Numbered from the stretch's first letter, positions 16,349 to 24,974 are shown. The stretch: DNA of 39,073 nucleotides from Rhodospirillaceae bacterium (GCA_018671895.1 JABHGV010000061.1:1-39073); one strand, 5' to 3'. The notes: generated by a model not told the origin, from the sequence alone. Numbers and translations are program-made.

Positions 16349-17749
16349 ATGAAACAGCCCATATCATCAGCGGCCGATCCTCAAGATTATTCCGGCCTGT
16401 GCGTACTTATTGTCGAAGATGACGAGATCATTCGCCTGTCGCTCGAGGACCGCCTGCGGCTCGAAGGTATCCCCGTCAGATCCGCACAGGACGTCGCCGA
16501 AGCCAGTCAACAATTGCAAAAAGGCGATGTCGATCTGGTCATTTCCGACATCCGTCTTCCCGACGGCTCTGGTGCAGATTTATTCGATGATATATCGCAA
16601 CACTATCCAGGAACGCCTGTGATCTTGATGACGGCCTATGGAGAGATCACGGATGCCGTAAACTTGGTGAAGGCCGGTGCCGCAGATTACCTGACCAAGC
16701 CCTTCAAAATGGATGACTTTGTTGAAAAAATTCATCGTCATTTATCGCGACTTAACGACACATATCTTTCGGCCGGGTTTCTGCGCAGCGACGATGAATC
16801 CTTTCGCCCGGGCAGCGGCGTCCTCGGAAGAAGCTCTTCCATGCGCCGCATCGAGCGCCTTGTTGGCCGCCTGTCTGATGCTGATAGTTCGGTCTTGATT
16901 TCGGGCGAGTCCGGTGTTGGCAAGGAAGTCGTTGCGACATTAATTCACCACAACAGCCCCCGGGTGTCCGGTCCTTTGATAACGGTGAATTGCGCCGCTT
17001 TGCCGCCCAATCTTATTGAAAGCGAACTGTTCGGACATGAAAAGGGAGCTTTCACCGGGGCCACCAATCGCCGCATCGGTCGCTTCGAGCAGGCCCAGAA
17101 GGGAACTATTTTTCTCGATGAGATCGCTGAGATTCCTACCGAAATACAAGTCAAGCTACTGCGTGTTATTCAGGAGCGTGAAATCGAAAGAGTTGGGGGT
17201 GAAAAGTCCATTCCCCTCGACGTGCGCATCATTGCCGCAACCCAGGTCGACCTGGATGAAGCTGTTAAGGTCGGGACTTTCCGAACAGACCTATACTGGC
17301 GACTGAATGTCATTCGCATTCATATTCCATCGCTTCGCGATCGACAGGAAGATGTGCTTTATCTGTCGCGCCTGTTCGTCGAGGAGCAGGCATTGAAATT
17401 CGGTGTGCCGGTTAACGGTCTTAGCGCCGATGCAGAAGCCCGTCTGATGTCGATGACATTTCCCGGAAACGTCCGCGAGCTGAAAAACATCCTGGAACGG
17501 GCCGTCGTGCTTTGCGATGGCCCCCGCGTGACGGAACACGACTTGCTGCCATTGGATGACGATCTTATGGACGATGCGGCCAAGCATAATACGTTGAAGG
17601 AATCCATTGCTTCGGCGGAACGTCAGGCCATTTTCCACGCGCTGGTCGAAAGTGGGTGGGTGATCGGCGAAGCGGCCCAGTTGCTGGGTATTTCGCGAAA
17701 GAACCTGTGGGAAAAAATGAAGCGATATGGGATCGAGAAAGAAAATTGA
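16349..17749 (+). CDS. sigma-54-dependent NtrC-family response regulator
   Basis: The 466-residue protein has a receiver domain (IVEDDE; phospho-acceptor Asp67 in [10 protein letters not shown]; Lys in LTKPF). Next is a complete AAA+ sigma-54 interaction domain with Walker A GESGVGKE, the sigma-54-contacting GAFTGA loop and FLDEI Walker B. It ends in a Fis-type helix-turn-helix ([23 protein letters not shown]). It is co-transcribed with the sensor kinase and binding protein. The sigma-54 promoter and paired inverted repeats beside this operon are its likely targets, which would place the divergent molybdoenzyme operon under its control. Confidence 0.95.
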   Translation: MKQPISSAADPQDYSGLCVLIVEDDEIIRLSLEDRLRLEGIPVRSAQDVAEASQQLQKGDVDLVISDIRLPDGSGADLFDDISQHYPGTPVILMTAYGEITDAVNLVKAGAADYLTKPFKMDDFVEKIHRHLSRLNDTYLSAGFLRSDDESFRPGSGVLGRSSSMRRIERLVGRLSDADSSVLISGESGVGKEVVATLIHHNSPRVSGPLITVNCAALPPNLIESELFGHEKGAFTGATNRRIGRFEQAQKGTIFLDEIAEIPTEIQVKLLRVIQEREIERVGGEKSIPLDVRIIAATQVDLDEAVKVGTFRTDLYWRLNVIRIHIPSLRDRQEDVLYLSRLFVEEQALKFGVPVNGLSADAEARLMSMTFPGNVRELKNILERAVVLCDGPRVTEHDLLPLDDDLMDDAAKHNTLKESIASAERQAIFHALVESGWVIGEAAQLLGISRKNLWEKMKRYGIEKEN

Positions 17750-17753
17750 GCTG

Positions 17754-17781
17754 TGTGGGCAGGGGAGGCTGAGTGCCCACA
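17754..17781 (+). terminator. stem-loop after the response-regulator gene (no T-tract)
   Basis: TGTGGGCA and TGCCCACA form an exact eight-base stem with a twelve-base loop, five bases after the regulator stop. No run of T follows, so it may be a 3' stabilising hairpin or a factor-dependent end rather than a true intrinsic terminator. Confidence 0.4.
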
Positions 17782-17814
17782 AGGCCAATGCACCCAAGTT
17801 CACACAAATGCATG

Positions 17815-17849
17815 GCAAATCAGGTTTCAGTGTCCCAAAATTGTCCCAA
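17815..17849. repeat. direct repeat DR, left copy
   Basis: 35 bp, GCAAAT followed by a 29-bp block (CAGGTTTCAGTGTCCCAAAA continuing to TTGTCCCAA), identical to 30169-30203 except for one base. It contains a doubled TGTCCCA. It lies just outside the amiC-to-urea-transporter module. Confidence 0.8.
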
Positions 17850-17877
17850 AGAGGGGTGAAATAGAGGGTGCTTTGAA

Positions 17878-17952
17878 ATGTCTGCTTTGCATCGCAAACC
17901 AGTCGTCATTCTAAAGCTACATATATGTCCGCTATTAGCCAAAAACAGACAT
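17878..17952. repeat. palindromic REP-like element with ATGTCTG/CAGACAT ends
   Basis: The ends ATGTCTG and CAGACAT are exact complements. The inside contains TCCGCTATTAGCCAAAAA, similar in layout to the elements at 30104-30170 and 36099-36169. It is intergenic and non-coding. Confidence 0.5.
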
Positions 17953-18179
17953 CCGCATCTACAGGTGTCAAATTTGAGACAATTTGAATTTTAAAGAAGT
18001 TTCCGTAATGTTTTCTTGGAGATAACGCCAAGGGTTAGCGATATTGTTACTCTCTGTTGTGTATAATAGTATTCTGCGTAATTTGACTCCTCCCCCTGTG
18101 TCTCCCTAAACTACATAATTAGCTAATTTATAGTCTTCAAATATACTGGTTAGGAATAAAGTTATCAGCAGGGGGTAGC

Positions 18180-19322
18180 TTGTTGGTTAAAGAGGCCAAA
18201 ACTGAAGAGCCATGGCGCGTTGGCGTCCTTTTTTCTCATAGCGGCTTTATGGCCGTTATTGAGGATACACAGTTGCGTGGAACCCTTACGGCAATTGATG
18301 AAATTAATGATAACGGTGGCATCAATGGTCGCCCGATAGAACCCGTCATTTATGATCCTGGCTCTGAAACGGCAGCCTTTGGTCGCCACGCCAACCGGAT
18401 GATGGTTGAAGATGGCATTTCAACCATTTTTGGCTGCTATACCTCTTCAAGTAGAAAATCGGTCTTGCCTGTCGTTGAGCGCTTAAATGGTCTTTTGTGG
18501 TATCCAACTCTTTATGAAGGCTTCGAGTTCTCTCCGAACATCATTTATACGGGCGCGGGGCCGAACCAGAATAGTGTCGAGTTGTGCAGATACTTGATGG
18601 AGCATTACGGTAAACGGTTCTATTTTATCGGCTCTGACTATGTTTATCCCAGAATGTCCAACAAGATAATGTGGGAATTCGTTCGCACAAACGGTGGTGA
18701 GGTTGTTGGCGAGCAGTACCTGAACCTGAGAGCCAAGCCGAAAGACTTTATCCCGGTAATGAAGGACATCAAGGAAACTCAACCGGACGTTATTTTCTCA
18801 ACTGTTGTCGGTGAGGCAACCTCAACACTCTATCAAGCGTACATGGACTGTGGGTTTGACCCAAAAGTTATGCCAATTGCCAGCCTGACAACGACGGAAG
18901 CCGAAATTAGTGACATGGGCTTTGATGTTGGCGAGGGGCACATAACGGCGGCTCCGTATTTTGATGGCCTTGAAAGTGAGGCCAACTCCACCTTTTCTGC
19001 ACGTTATAAAAAACGCTATGGCGCAGACGAGCCAACGAACATGTGTCTGGAAGCGGCTTATTTTCAGGTTCATATGTTTGCCAAGGCGTTGGAAGAAACA
19101 AATTCTCTTGATACCGACCTTCTTCGCCCAACGATTCTTGGTTCGGAATTCGAGGCGCCCCAGGGGAAAATTTCAATTAATCAGGGCTGCTCACATGCGG
19201 ATCTATGGACTCGCATCGGCAAGGTTAATCGTGGTGGGCGCTTTGATATTATGTACGAATCCAAATCAAGGGTTTCCGCAGATCCATATTTGATTGGTTA
19301 TAGTCGTAGCATCGCATTCTAA
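18180..19322 (+). CDS. amiC: cytoplasmic amide-sensing protein, AmiC homologue
   Basis: The 380-residue protein has the type I periplasmic-binding fold of the AmiC/FmdD/UrtA family: VGVLFSHSGFMAVIEDTQLRG, EINDNGGINGRPI, YTSSSRKSVLPV, LLWYPTLYEG, FSTVVGEATSTLYQAY. It has no signal peptide; the mature-type fold begins within ~15 residues of the start. In Pseudomonas, cytoplasmic AmiC binds the antiterminator AmiR and releases it when acetamide binds. The next gene here is an AmiR homologue, which supports that role over transport. The start is TTG with AGGGGG just upstream. It is clearly a paralogue of the exported binding protein at 20110. Confidence 0.88.
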   Translation: MLVKEAKTEEPWRVGVLFSHSGFMAVIEDTQLRGTLTAIDEINDNGGINGRPIEPVIYDPGSETAAFGRHANRMMVEDGISTIFGCYTSSSRKSVLPVVERLNGLLWYPTLYEGFEFSPNIIYTGAGPNQNSVELCRYLMEHYGKRFYFIGSDYVYPRMSNKIMWEFVRTNGGEVVGEQYLNLRAKPKDFIPVMKDIKETQPDVIFSTVVGEATSTLYQAYMDCGFDPKVMPIASLTTTEAEISDMGFDVGEGHITAAPYFDGLESEANSTFSARYKKRYGADEPTNMCLEAAYFQVHMFAKALEETNSLDTDLLRPTILGSEFEAPQGKISINQGCSHADLWTRIGKVNRGGRFDIMYESKSRVSADPYLIGYSRSIAF

Positions 19323-19339
19323 CGGGGCTTTTTAATTTA

Positions 19340-19957
19340 ATGTCAGAACACAAAAACACAGCCCCTGGTTCTAAATCAGTGGGCGGCAGTCCTAAAAAAT
19401 TTCACGATTTATCTGTCGCGGTTATCACAAAGCGCGATGATCATGGCGAGAACTTAATTCGCGAGATCCAGAAAACTCGCGCAAAAGTTCAACATATTTG
19501 GCCCATTCCCGAAGAAATCCCGACGGACTTTGATATCGTTTTTTGTGAATTGGTTGATGACCTTCCGTCCCGCTTCAAGGGTGTTCCGGGAAGTGCTCAT
19601 GTTACCTTTATCGTTGTTATCCCAGCCAATGGAACGATGAACCAGAAAGTCCTGGAAAACAGTGTGCCGCATGCAGTAATCCACCTTCCTTGCATAGCTG
19701 ATGAGGTGCTTTCAGCCATGATTGTGGCGCGCAGCCATTTCCAATATGAAAGGCGCTTGCGACAGCGAATTGAGAAACTGGATGATAATTTACGTTCAAT
19801 GAAAACGATTGAACGCGCCAAGGTTATAATGATGCAGACCAAGAACCTTAATGAAGAAGAAGCTTACAAGCAGTTGCGCCGCCGAGCTATGCAACGCAGG
19901 GTTACAATTGGTGCTTTGGCGTCATCAATCGTTGACTCACAGGAACTTCTTGGGTAG
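19340..19957 (+). CDS. amiR: ANTAR-domain transcription antiterminator, AmiR homologue
   Basis: The 205-residue protein has an N-terminal pseudo-receiver domain lacking the usual acidic pocket. A coiled-coil helix follows (FQYERRLRQRIEKLDDNLRS), then a C-terminal ANTAR RNA-binding domain (TIERAKVIMMQ, LNEEEAYKQLRRRAMQRR). ANTAR proteins bind paired hexaloop hairpins in nascent RNA and block terminator formation. It lies 17 bp after the amiC homologue. The leader that follows has two such hairpins and a terminator, so autoregulated control of the transporter-amidase genes is likely. Confidence 0.92.
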   Translation: MSEHKNTAPGSKSVGGSPKKFHDLSVAVITKRDDHGENLIREIQKTRAKVQHIWPIPEEIPTDFDIVFCELVDDLPSRFKGVPGSAHVTFIVVIPANGTMNQKVLENSVPHAVIHLPCIADEVLSAMIVARSHFQYERRLRQRIEKLDDNLRSMKTIERAKVIMMQTKNLNEEEAYKQLRRRAMQRRVTIGALASSIVDSQELLG

Positions 19958-19973
19958 CGTTTTGCATGCTCTA

Positions 19974-19989
19974 TCTTAAGAGCTTGAGA
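19974..19989 (+). promoter_or_regulatory. ANTAR-binding hairpin P1 (hexaloop AGAGCT)
   Basis: Stem TCTTA/TGAGA (five pairs, one G-U) closes the hexaloop AGAGCT, which has A at position 1 and G at position 4 as required by the ANTAR target motif. It lies 17 bases after the amiR stop. An alternative GCTCT/AGAGC stem overlaps it. Confidence 0.6.
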
Positions 19990-20002
19990 CAAGATTGACG
20001 AC

Positions 20003-20020
20003 AGCGGCAATGGTGCCGCT
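20003..20020 (+). promoter_or_regulatory. ANTAR-binding hairpin P2 (hexaloop AATGGT)
   Basis: Perfect six-base stem AGCGGC/GCCGCT closing the hexaloop AATGGT, again A1 and G4. Thirteen bases separate it from P1, giving the two-hairpin layout of ANTAR leaders. The terminator begins 25 bases downstream. Confidence 0.7.
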
Positions 20021-20044
20021 TAAAATTAAATCCAGGCAATGTTG

Positions 20045-20087
20045 CCCGTAAATGATCGTATTCGTGCGATGTTTTGCGGGTTTTTTT
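20045..20087 (+). terminator. leader terminator (attenuator) upstream of the amide transporter operon
   Basis: CCCGTAAA pairs with TTTGCGGG (one G-T pair), an inner ATCG/CGAT extends the stem, and seven T residues follow directly. It ends 22 bases before the start of the binding-protein gene. A small GGCA-ATGT-TGCC hairpin at 20035-20046 overlaps its 5' arm and could compete with it. Confidence 0.78.
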
Positions 20088-20109
20088 GTGCCTAAATTGG
20101 GAGGGCAGG

Positions 20110-21354
20110 ATGAAGATAAATAGAAGGTCATTTGTTAAGGGGTCGATTGCTGCTGGTGCTTTTACAGCCGGATTTCCCCATATTTGGATAAAAGATTCCT
20201 CGCTTGCATATGCTGCAGGCGGCGAAATCAAAGTTGGTGTTCTTTTCTCGTTAACGGGTACGACGGGTATTATTGAAGAATCTCTCAACAAAGCCACGAT
20301 CATGGCTATCGAAGAAGTAAATGCGGCAGGTGGCATTAACGGGATGAAGATTGTTCCTGTTGTTGAAGATCCAGCATCTGACCCAGCCACTTTCGCTGAA
20401 AAAGCTCGTAAACTGGTGCTTGGTGATAAGTGTGTCAGTGTCTTTGGCTCCTACACATCGGCCAGTCGTAAAGCGGTTCTGCCAGTGTTTGAAAAACGCA
20501 ATAACCTTTACTGGTATCCGACCCTTTATGAAGGTCGCGAATGCTCTAAAAACGTTATCTATACGGGTGCCGTTCCCAACCAGCAGCAGGATGAATTTGT
20601 GCCGTGGCTGGTCAAGAAATTTGGTAAGCGCTGGTCTTTGATCGGCTCGAACTACATCTATCCCAAGGAAGAAAACAACTACTGCAAAAAACTTCTGGCC
20701 GGTCTTGGCTGTGAAGTTATTCGGGAAGAATATGTACCGCTTGGCCATTCCGAATTTTCTTCGGTGGTGAACAAGTTCCGCAGTGAAAAACCTGACGTAA
20801 TCTTCTCAACGGTTGTTGGTGACTCAGTTGTCGCCCTGCATCGCCAGTATCGCGCTGCCGGACTTAATCCTGATACAATGCCGATGGCCAGTCTGACGAC
20901 CTCGGAAAATGAAGTTGCCGCCATGGGTGGTGACGCCGCTGCCGGTCACTTTACGTCAGCACCGTACTTCCAAGTTTGGGACTCTCCTGAAAACCATAAG
21001 TTCGTTGATGCGTATCGTAGTCGTTGGGGAGCTGACAAGGTGACTCACTTTGTTTCCGAGCCTTGTTACTTCCAGGTCAAGATGTTTGCCGAAGCCTGCT
21101 CCAAGCTGGCAGCAAGCGACATCAATCCGAATAACATTCGCGAAGCGGTCAAGGGCGTTGAAATGATGGCTCCTCAGGGCAAGGTTCGCCTGGATGGACC
21201 CACCCTTCACACCTACTTGTGGCCAAAAATCGGCGTATGTAAATCGGATGGTCAGTTTGAAATTCTCAAGCAGTCTCCGACCTGGTTGGCACCTGTCCCT
21301 TATAAGGCTTATGAAAACCAGATCTGCACAGAGCAAGGCTTACAGGAAAGCTGA
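20110..21354 (+). CDS. TAT-exported amide/urea ABC transporter substrate-binding protein (FmdD/UrtA-like)
   Basis: The 414-residue protein begins with a twin-arginine leader (NRRSFVKGSIAAGAFTAG). A branched-chain-amino-acid/urea-type binding fold follows: EIKVGVLFSLTGTTGI, EVNAAGGINGMKI, GSYTSASRKAVLPVF, LYWYPTLYEG, FSTVVGDSVVAL. Linkage to AmiE and AmiC/AmiR suggests that the ligand is a short aliphatic amide, with urea possible. I chose the ATG at 20110 because GGAGGG lies upstream and the leader follows at once. A ten-pair hairpin separates it from the permease genes. Confidence 0.9.
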   Translation: MKINRRSFVKGSIAAGAFTAGFPHIWIKDSSLAYAAGGEIKVGVLFSLTGTTGIIEESLNKATIMAIEEVNAAGGINGMKIVPVVEDPASDPATFAEKARKLVLGDKCVSVFGSYTSASRKAVLPVFEKRNNLYWYPTLYEGRECSKNVIYTGAVPNQQQDEFVPWLVKKFGKRWSLIGSNYIYPKEENNYCKKLLAGLGCEVIREEYVPLGHSEFSSVVNKFRSEKPDVIFSTVVGDSVVALHRQYRAAGLNPDTMPMASLTTSENEVAAMGGDAAAGHFTSAPYFQVWDSPENHKFVDAYRSRWGADKVTHFVSEPCYFQVKMFAEACSKLAASDINPNNIREAVKGVEMMAPQGKVRLDGPTLHTYLWPKIGVCKSDGQFEILKQSPTWLAPVPYKAYENQICTEQGLQES

Positions 21355-21391
21355 GCTTTATATAAAGCAAGAACTAAGTACGAAATGTTGT

Positions 21392-21415
21392 GGTGGGGGG
21401 CAAATGCCTCCCACC
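21392..21415 (+). promoter_or_regulatory. intercistronic stem-loop between binding-protein and permease genes
   Basis: GGTGGGGGGC and GCCTCCCACC form a ten-pair stem (one G-T pair) with loop AAAT. No T-run follows. Such hairpins after a binding-protein gene commonly protect its mRNA and lower downstream expression; this use is inferred. Confidence 0.5.
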
Positions 21416-21444
21416 CTTCATGTCGACGAAAGGCCTTTTCAGGC

Positions 21445-22317
21445 ATGAGTGAAATTATTATTTCACAGGTAATTACCGGATTGAGCATTGGCTCAATCCT
21501 TCTTCTGGTCGCCCTTGGCCTAGCCATCATTTATGGCACGACTGGCGTTATCAATCTGGCGCACGGGGAGTTTGTTATGCTTGGGGCTTATAGCGCCTGG
21601 GCGTTACAAAAATATCTAAACGTCGGGTTGTTCGAGGGATTAATTTTAATTTTTATTATTGTGGCATTCATTGGATTCATTGTTGAACGAGTGGTCATTC
21701 GACATTTATATGACAGACCCTTGGATACTATTTTGGCGACTTGGGGCGTCGGCATCATGGCGCAGCAGATTATCCGCCTAACTGCCGGTGGTGAATTGCG
21801 TTACGTCCAAATGCCACCATCGCTTGGCAGCAGTATATCTGTTCTTGGAGTTGAAACATCGGCCTTCAGGATGTTTGTCCTAGTCGTTACCGCTGCCTTG
21901 TTCGGGGTGACGTGGTATTTGATGTACAGAACAAATATCGGCATGAAACTGCGGGCCATTACCCAGAATCGGGAAATGGCCAGCAGCTTCGGCATTAACA
22001 GTAATAAAATTTATTCACTGACATTCGCCTATGGCTGTGGTCTCGCAGGCTTGGCCGGCGCGTTGGTTTCACCATTAAAAAGCGTTTCACCGGAAATGGG
22101 CACCACCTATGTGGTTGACGCCTTCATGGTTGTTGTCCTGGGTGGGGTGGAAAGTCTTTTAGGCACCGTTGCCAGTTCGATTATTCTGGGTGAATTGAAT
22201 GGCTTTCTGGCTTTCTTCAGCAATGACACCATGGCCAAGGCAATTGTTTTCCTAGCCATCGTTGTGCTGATCAGGTTCCGACCGCAAGGGCTGTTTTCGT
22301 CGAAAATTAGAGGTTGA
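21445..22317 (+). CDS. branched-chain/urea-type ABC permease (UrtB/FmdE-like)
   Basis: The 290-residue membrane protein belongs to the LivH/UrtB family. It has a first helix (SIGSILLLVALGLAIIYG), the GVINLAHGEFVMLGAY motif typical of the family, and GGVESLLGTVASSIILGELNG near the C-terminus. It forms one half of the membrane channel. The chosen start gives the normal family length; a longer in-frame ATG at 21385 would add a 20-residue Cys-, Arg- and Trp-containing tail overlapping the stem-loop. It is followed 50 bp later by the second permease. Confidence 0.9.
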   Translation: MSEIIISQVITGLSIGSILLLVALGLAIIYGTTGVINLAHGEFVMLGAYSAWALQKYLNVGLFEGLILIFIIVAFIGFIVERVVIRHLYDRPLDTILATWGVGIMAQQIIRLTAGGELRYVQMPPSLGSSISVLGVETSAFRMFVLVVTAALFGVTWYLMYRTNIGMKLRAITQNREMASSFGINSNKIYSLTFAYGCGLAGLAGALVSPLKSVSPEMGTTYVVDAFMVVVLGGVESLLGTVASSIILGELNGFLAFFSNDTMAKAIVFLAIVVLIRFRPQGLFSSKIRG

Positions 22318-22367
22318 CCAAGCCAGGCTAAGAAACTGGTGCTTGCCATTAAGGAGGCCAAGAAAAC

Positions 22368-23471
22368 GTGACAAGAAAAACGGCCATGCAAATCGGGACC
22401 TACGGGGCGGTGTGCGTTGCGATATTGCTGGTTCCAAGCTTCATGGACGATGCCTTTATCCTGAACAAGTACGCCCGCTATCTTGTGTTGGGAATCCTGG
22501 CTATGTCTTTAAGCCTGTCCTGGGGGTACACGGGTATCCTTAACCTGGGCCAGGCTGTCAGCTTTGGCCTTGGTTCCTATTGCATGGCGATGTCATTAAA
22601 ACTAAAAACCGTGCCGGTTCATACAGGTAAAGCGGGGCTTCCTGACTTTATGGTCTGGAATAATGTGACGGAACTTCCGTTGCTTTGGCAGCCGTTTCAT
22701 TCCCTGACGTTTGGAATAATAGCCGGCATAATGGTTCCGGCGTTGCTTGCCGCCTTTCTTGGCTGGTTTATGTTCAAGGGCCGTATCACCGGCGTGTACG
22801 TAGCGATAATTACCCTGGCCTGGCTGGTTGTCGTCAACCTGTTGATTATCGATCAGCAGATGTATACCGGTGGATTCAACGGCATTACTGATCTCGCCCA
22901 GCTGGAAATTCTTGGTTTCACTTTTGATGCCTATGACAGTTCGCTTTATTACCTGATTGGAATTTGCCTTACCGTCAGTTTATTTATCGCCCTGGCTATA
23001 ACTAAAAGTAAGACTGGGTTAATCCTTCAGGCCATTCGCGACCATGAAGACCGGGTTCGCTATTTTGGCTACGACGTCGCCTATTTCAAAATTTTTGCCT
23101 ACTGTGTTTCAGCTGGCATCGCCGGGCTGGCCGGGATGCTTTACACGATCGTTATGGAATTCGCATCACCGACCTTCCTCGGCGTACCGCTGAGTCTTGG
23201 TATCGTCATCTGGTGCGCCGTCGGCGGACGCTCAAGCCTTCTGGGGGCAATGTTGGGCGCGATACTAGTCACGGGGATGCAGGGCGCCTTGTCTGAATCC
23301 GAATTATTCCTTGAGACATGGACCCTGATTATGGGGTTCCTTTTTGTTGTTATCGTCCTGTTCATGCCAAAGGGACTGGCGGGAGCAGCGGAGCAACTGA
23401 TGGGGCGTTTTTATTCATCAGGAAACGAAAAAACGGTCAACCATGGCTCTCGAAAAGAGGAGACTGGTTGA
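22368..23471 (+). CDS. branched-chain/urea-type ABC permease (UrtC/FmdF-like)
   Basis: The 367-residue LivM/UrtC-type permease has about ten hydrophobic segments. The WGYTGILNLGQAVSFGLGSY motif and the cytoplasmic EAA-like loop ILQAIRDHEDRVRYFGYDV are diagnostic of the family. It pairs with the preceding permease. The start is GTG, preceded by a strong AAGGAGG. The stop lies two bases before the ATG of the first ATPase, so the genes are tightly coupled. Confidence 0.92.
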   Translation: MTRKTAMQIGTYGAVCVAILLVPSFMDDAFILNKYARYLVLGILAMSLSLSWGYTGILNLGQAVSFGLGSYCMAMSLKLKTVPVHTGKAGLPDFMVWNNVTELPLLWQPFHSLTFGIIAGIMVPALLAAFLGWFMFKGRITGVYVAIITLAWLVVVNLLIIDQQMYTGGFNGITDLAQLEILGFTFDAYDSSLYYLIGICLTVSLFIALAITKSKTGLILQAIRDHEDRVRYFGYDVAYFKIFAYCVSAGIAGLAGMLYTIVMEFASPTFLGVPLSLGIVIWCAVGGRSSLLGAMLGAILVTGMQGALSESELFLETWTLIMGFLFVVIVLFMPKGLAGAAEQLMGRFYSSGNEKTVNHGSRKEETG

Positions 23472-23473
23472 TT

Positions 23474-24235
23474 ATGAAAAAAGATAAAGGCCATCTCGAG
23501 TTAAAAGATGTCGTTGTTGAATTCAACGGTTTCAAGGCAATCGATGACTTTAGTTTCTCCGTCAAAAAAGGCGAACTCAGGTGCCTGATTGGTCCTAACG
23601 GTGCTGGAAAAACAACAGCGCTTGATCTTATTTGCGGAAAGATCAGGCCCAAGTCCGGTGAGGTCACGTTCGAAGGTTTATGGATTGACGACATGGAAGA
23701 GCATGAAATCGCATGGGCGGGAATCGGCAGAAAATTTCAGATCCCCAGCGTCTTCCAGGAATTAACGGTTCGCGAAAATCTTGAAGTGGCGCACAGCAAA
23801 AATAATGGTGTGCTGGCCAATGTTTTACAATTCGGTCGCGGTGAGGAAACCGATGGCCTGGAAAAACTTGTCGAACTTGTCGGACTTCAGGATGAACTGA
23901 AAACAACAGCCGGGCATCTATCGCACGGCCAGACCCAATGGCTCGAAATTTCCCTGCTTTTGGCCCAGGCCCCCCAACTTATCTTGATGGATGAACCAAC
24001 AGCGGGGATGACCGTTCAGGAAACCAAAAAAACGGCCGAGTTATTTAACAGGCTTAAAGGGCGCCATACTCTCGTTGTCGCTGAGCATGACATGGGATTT
24101 GTTAAAGAAATCGGGGAAGATATTTCGGTCATGCACCAAGGAACGATGCTGGCTGAAGGCTCGGTAAATGAGATTGAACAAAACCAGGCTGTCAGAGACG
24201 CCTACCTAGGATCGGGAGGGATTTCCGGTGCTTGA
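23474..24235 (+). CDS. ABC transporter ATP-binding protein (UrtD-like)
   Basis: The 253-residue ATPase has Walker A GPNGAGKTT near residue 38 and the signature LSHGQTQWLEISLLLAQ, whose LSHGQ form is typical of UrtD rather than LivG. Walker B is LILMDEPTAGM and the switch His is in VVAEHDMGF. It powers the two permeases from the cytoplasm. GAGGAG lies upstream of the ATG chosen. Its end overlaps the next ATPase gene by eight bases. Confidence 0.94.
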   Translation: MKKDKGHLELKDVVVEFNGFKAIDDFSFSVKKGELRCLIGPNGAGKTTALDLICGKIRPKSGEVTFEGLWIDDMEEHEIAWAGIGRKFQIPSVFQELTVRENLEVAHSKNNGVLANVLQFGRGEETDGLEKLVELVGLQDELKTTAGHLSHGQTQWLEISLLLAQAPQLILMDEPTAGMTVQETKKTAELFNRLKGRHTLVVAEHDMGFVKEIGEDISVMHQGTMLAEGSVNEIEQNQAVRDAYLGSGGISGA

Positions 24236-24923
24236 AATGAAAAACGTCAATGCCTACTACGGCAACTCTCACAGCCTGCAAGATGTTTCCATGCGGGTTG
24301 AAACAGGTGATTTTGTTAGTGTTCTTGGCCGAAACGGTGTTGGCAAGACAACGCTCATGCGGACGATCATGGGTTTGATGGATCGCTCGAGCGGAAGCAT
24401 CACCCTTGATGATATGGAAATTAACAACAAGAGACCTGATGAAAGAGCGATTGCCGGCATTGGCTACGTTCCGCAAGGTCGGGGAATTCTTCCTAAATTT
24501 ACAGTTCGGGAAAACCTCAAGCTGGGCACGTTTGCCAACAATGCAGGACACACCGATATCAACGAATGGATTTTTGAACTTTTCCCCATTCTCAAGGAAT
24601 TTCTTGATCGTGAAGGCGGAAATCTTTCAGGCGGCCAGCAACAACAACTGGCTATTGGTCGGGCCCTTCTTACAAATCCAAAAATCATTCTTCTTGATGA
24701 ACCGACAGAGGGCATCCAGCCTAATATTGTCGAGCAGATCGAGAAAGTCCTTATAGACCTCAATGAAAAGCACGGCATGACAGTCGTGCTTGTCGAACAG
24801 AATGTAGAATTTGCCAGGCGTGCCTCGCAGCACTTTGTTGTGCTGGACAGAGGTAGCGTTGCGGCGAATGGGTCAGTCGAAGAACTGACGGAAGAACTCG
24901 TTCATCAACATATGACGGTATAG
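24228..24923 (+). CDS. ABC transporter ATP-binding protein (UrtE-like)
   Basis: The 231-residue ATPase has Walker A GRNGVGKTT, signature LSGGQQQQLAIGRALL, Walker B IILLDEPTEGIQP and switch His region VVLVEQNVEF (Gln in place of His, as is usual for LivF/UrtE). It is the second nucleotide-binding subunit of the amide/urea importer. The start is GTG with GGGAGGG seven bases upstream, inside the end of the preceding gene. Confidence 0.94.
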   Translation: MLEMKNVNAYYGNSHSLQDVSMRVETGDFVSVLGRNGVGKTTLMRTIMGLMDRSSGSITLDDMEINNKRPDERAIAGIGYVPQGRGILPKFTVRENLKLGTFANNAGHTDINEWIFELFPILKEFLDREGGNLSGGQQQQLAIGRALLTNPKIILLDEPTEGIQPNIVEQIEKVLIDLNEKHGMTVVLVEQNVEFARRASQHFVVLDRGSVAANGSVEELTEELVHQHMTV

Positions 24924-24974
24924 TTGAGCGGGCTGGACGCCGAAGAACAGTTAATCAACGATTGGGAGGAAACA

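Larger units (their letters stand above)
17750..18179. other. intergenic region: hairpin, direct repeat, palindromic repeat and amiC leader
   Basis: No gene is seen. In order it holds a hairpin after the regulator stop, one copy of the 35-bp direct repeat, a degenerate palindromic element, a CAAATT-TGAGAC-AATTTG inverted repeat near 17969, and a markedly AT-rich stretch before the TTG start of the amiC homologue. A TATAAT hexamer lies at 18062-18067, but I see no good -35 element at the right distance. Confidence 0.55.

Noticed and set aside
18062-18067. TATAAT hexamer upstream of the amiC homologue
   Set aside because: No acceptable -35 element at 16-18 bp; the surrounding DNA is AT-rich, so I do not call a promoter.
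20110-24923. Strict assignment of the ABC genes as urtABCDE (urea)
   Set aside because: The ATPases look UrtD/UrtE-like, but there is no urease and the operon is tied to AmiE and AmiC/AmiR, so an amide substrate is at least as likely; I left gene symbols blank.
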